From positions 1 to 46,191 of the forward strand of contig QCBY01000008.1 in NCBI GenBank assembly GCA_003279005.1: 46,191 nt of DNA, read 5' to 3'. The stretch is from Prochlorococcus sp. AG-347-J22 (GTDB lineage: Bacteria; Cyanobacteriota; Cyanobacteriia; PCC-6307; Cyanobiaceae). Positions within the stretch are counted from its first letter, which is position 1; the number at the start of each line of letters is the position of its first letter. The position numbers and the translations under genes were made by a program. Shown piece by piece: positions 46,180 through 46,191 of the stretch. Under the pieces are notes generated by a model. It did not search any database. It was not told where the DNA came from and worked only from the letters and a program-made list of their open reading frames with translations.

Positions 46180-46191
46180 AGCTCTTATTTT

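Noticed and set aside
1..46191. Insertion sequences, prophage, defence or secretion islands.
   Set aside because: No transposase, integrase, phage or toxin-type gene is seen, and GC and codon use are even.

Overview
The window is about 46 kb of a very AT-rich, gene-dense cyanobacterial chromosome. Gene content points to marine Prochlorococcus, most likely a high-light-adapted lineage. It has photosystem I genes (psaF, psaJ), cytochrome b6f genes (petC, petA), a single-helix high-light-inducible protein, heme/chlorophyll precursor genes (hemC, hemL), a late corrin-ring gene (cobM), and a stand-alone groEL. Many genes start with TTG, gaps are tiny, and convergent stops abut or overlap. I see no insertion sequence, phage gene, integrase, rRNA or CRISPR array. 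The organism call rests on recognised protein families and gene order, not on a search.

Bases 1-9,300: the end of a DUF3153-like membrane protein runs into priA on the other strand. A 329-base intergenic stretch carries a candidate 32-aa ORF overlapping the priA start and an operator-like inverted repeat near rpoD. Then come rpoD, hemC, ppa, an M32 carboxypeptidase, and a + strand run of yjbQ, a pterin-carbinolamine dehydratase and a CobW-type metal GTPase with a His-rich repeat. Bases 9,300-21,700: an Fe3+-type ABC permease, larC, a cyanobacterial hypothetical, a small secreted protein, xthA, hemL, an SPFH protein, a 69-aa hypothetical, yajQ, a DprA-like/P-loop-DRTGG gene pair, an SDR, map, a small PepSY-type membrane protein and rplS.

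Bases 21,700-31,000: tRNA-Trp, a 62-aa protein, tRNA-Asp and gltX lie in line. They are followed by an NhaP-type antiporter, tsaD with hli, psaF-psaJ, gmk, an RqcH/NFACT protein, a small membrane protein, tatC and a DUF3067 gene. Bases 31,000-39,900: petC-petA-lgt-cobM-HTH form a + strand run. Then come ppx/gppA, a UbiA-type prenyltransferase, an LD-carboxypeptidase, ispD, fabG and a 59-aa membrane protein on the minus strand. Bases 40,000-46,191: groEL with a long Gly/Met tail faces a minus-strand run of ctaA-ctaB, a drug-type ABC exporter pair and a protein with 15-residue repeats. ctaA may extend past the window edge.

Functionally this is core housekeeping and photosynthesis: tetrapyrrole supply (hemC, hemL, cobM, ctaA, ctaB), electron transport (petC, petA, psaF, psaJ), Tat export of Rieske, envelope maintenance (lgt, ldcA, ispD, fabG), and translation quality control (tsaD, map, RqcH homologue). 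The parts least explained by known families are the two candidate coupled mini-ORFs, the coding tandem repeats, the repeat-containing protein beside groEL, the DprA-like/DRTGG pair, and several AT-rich inverted repeats. I did not find a convincing new multi-gene system.
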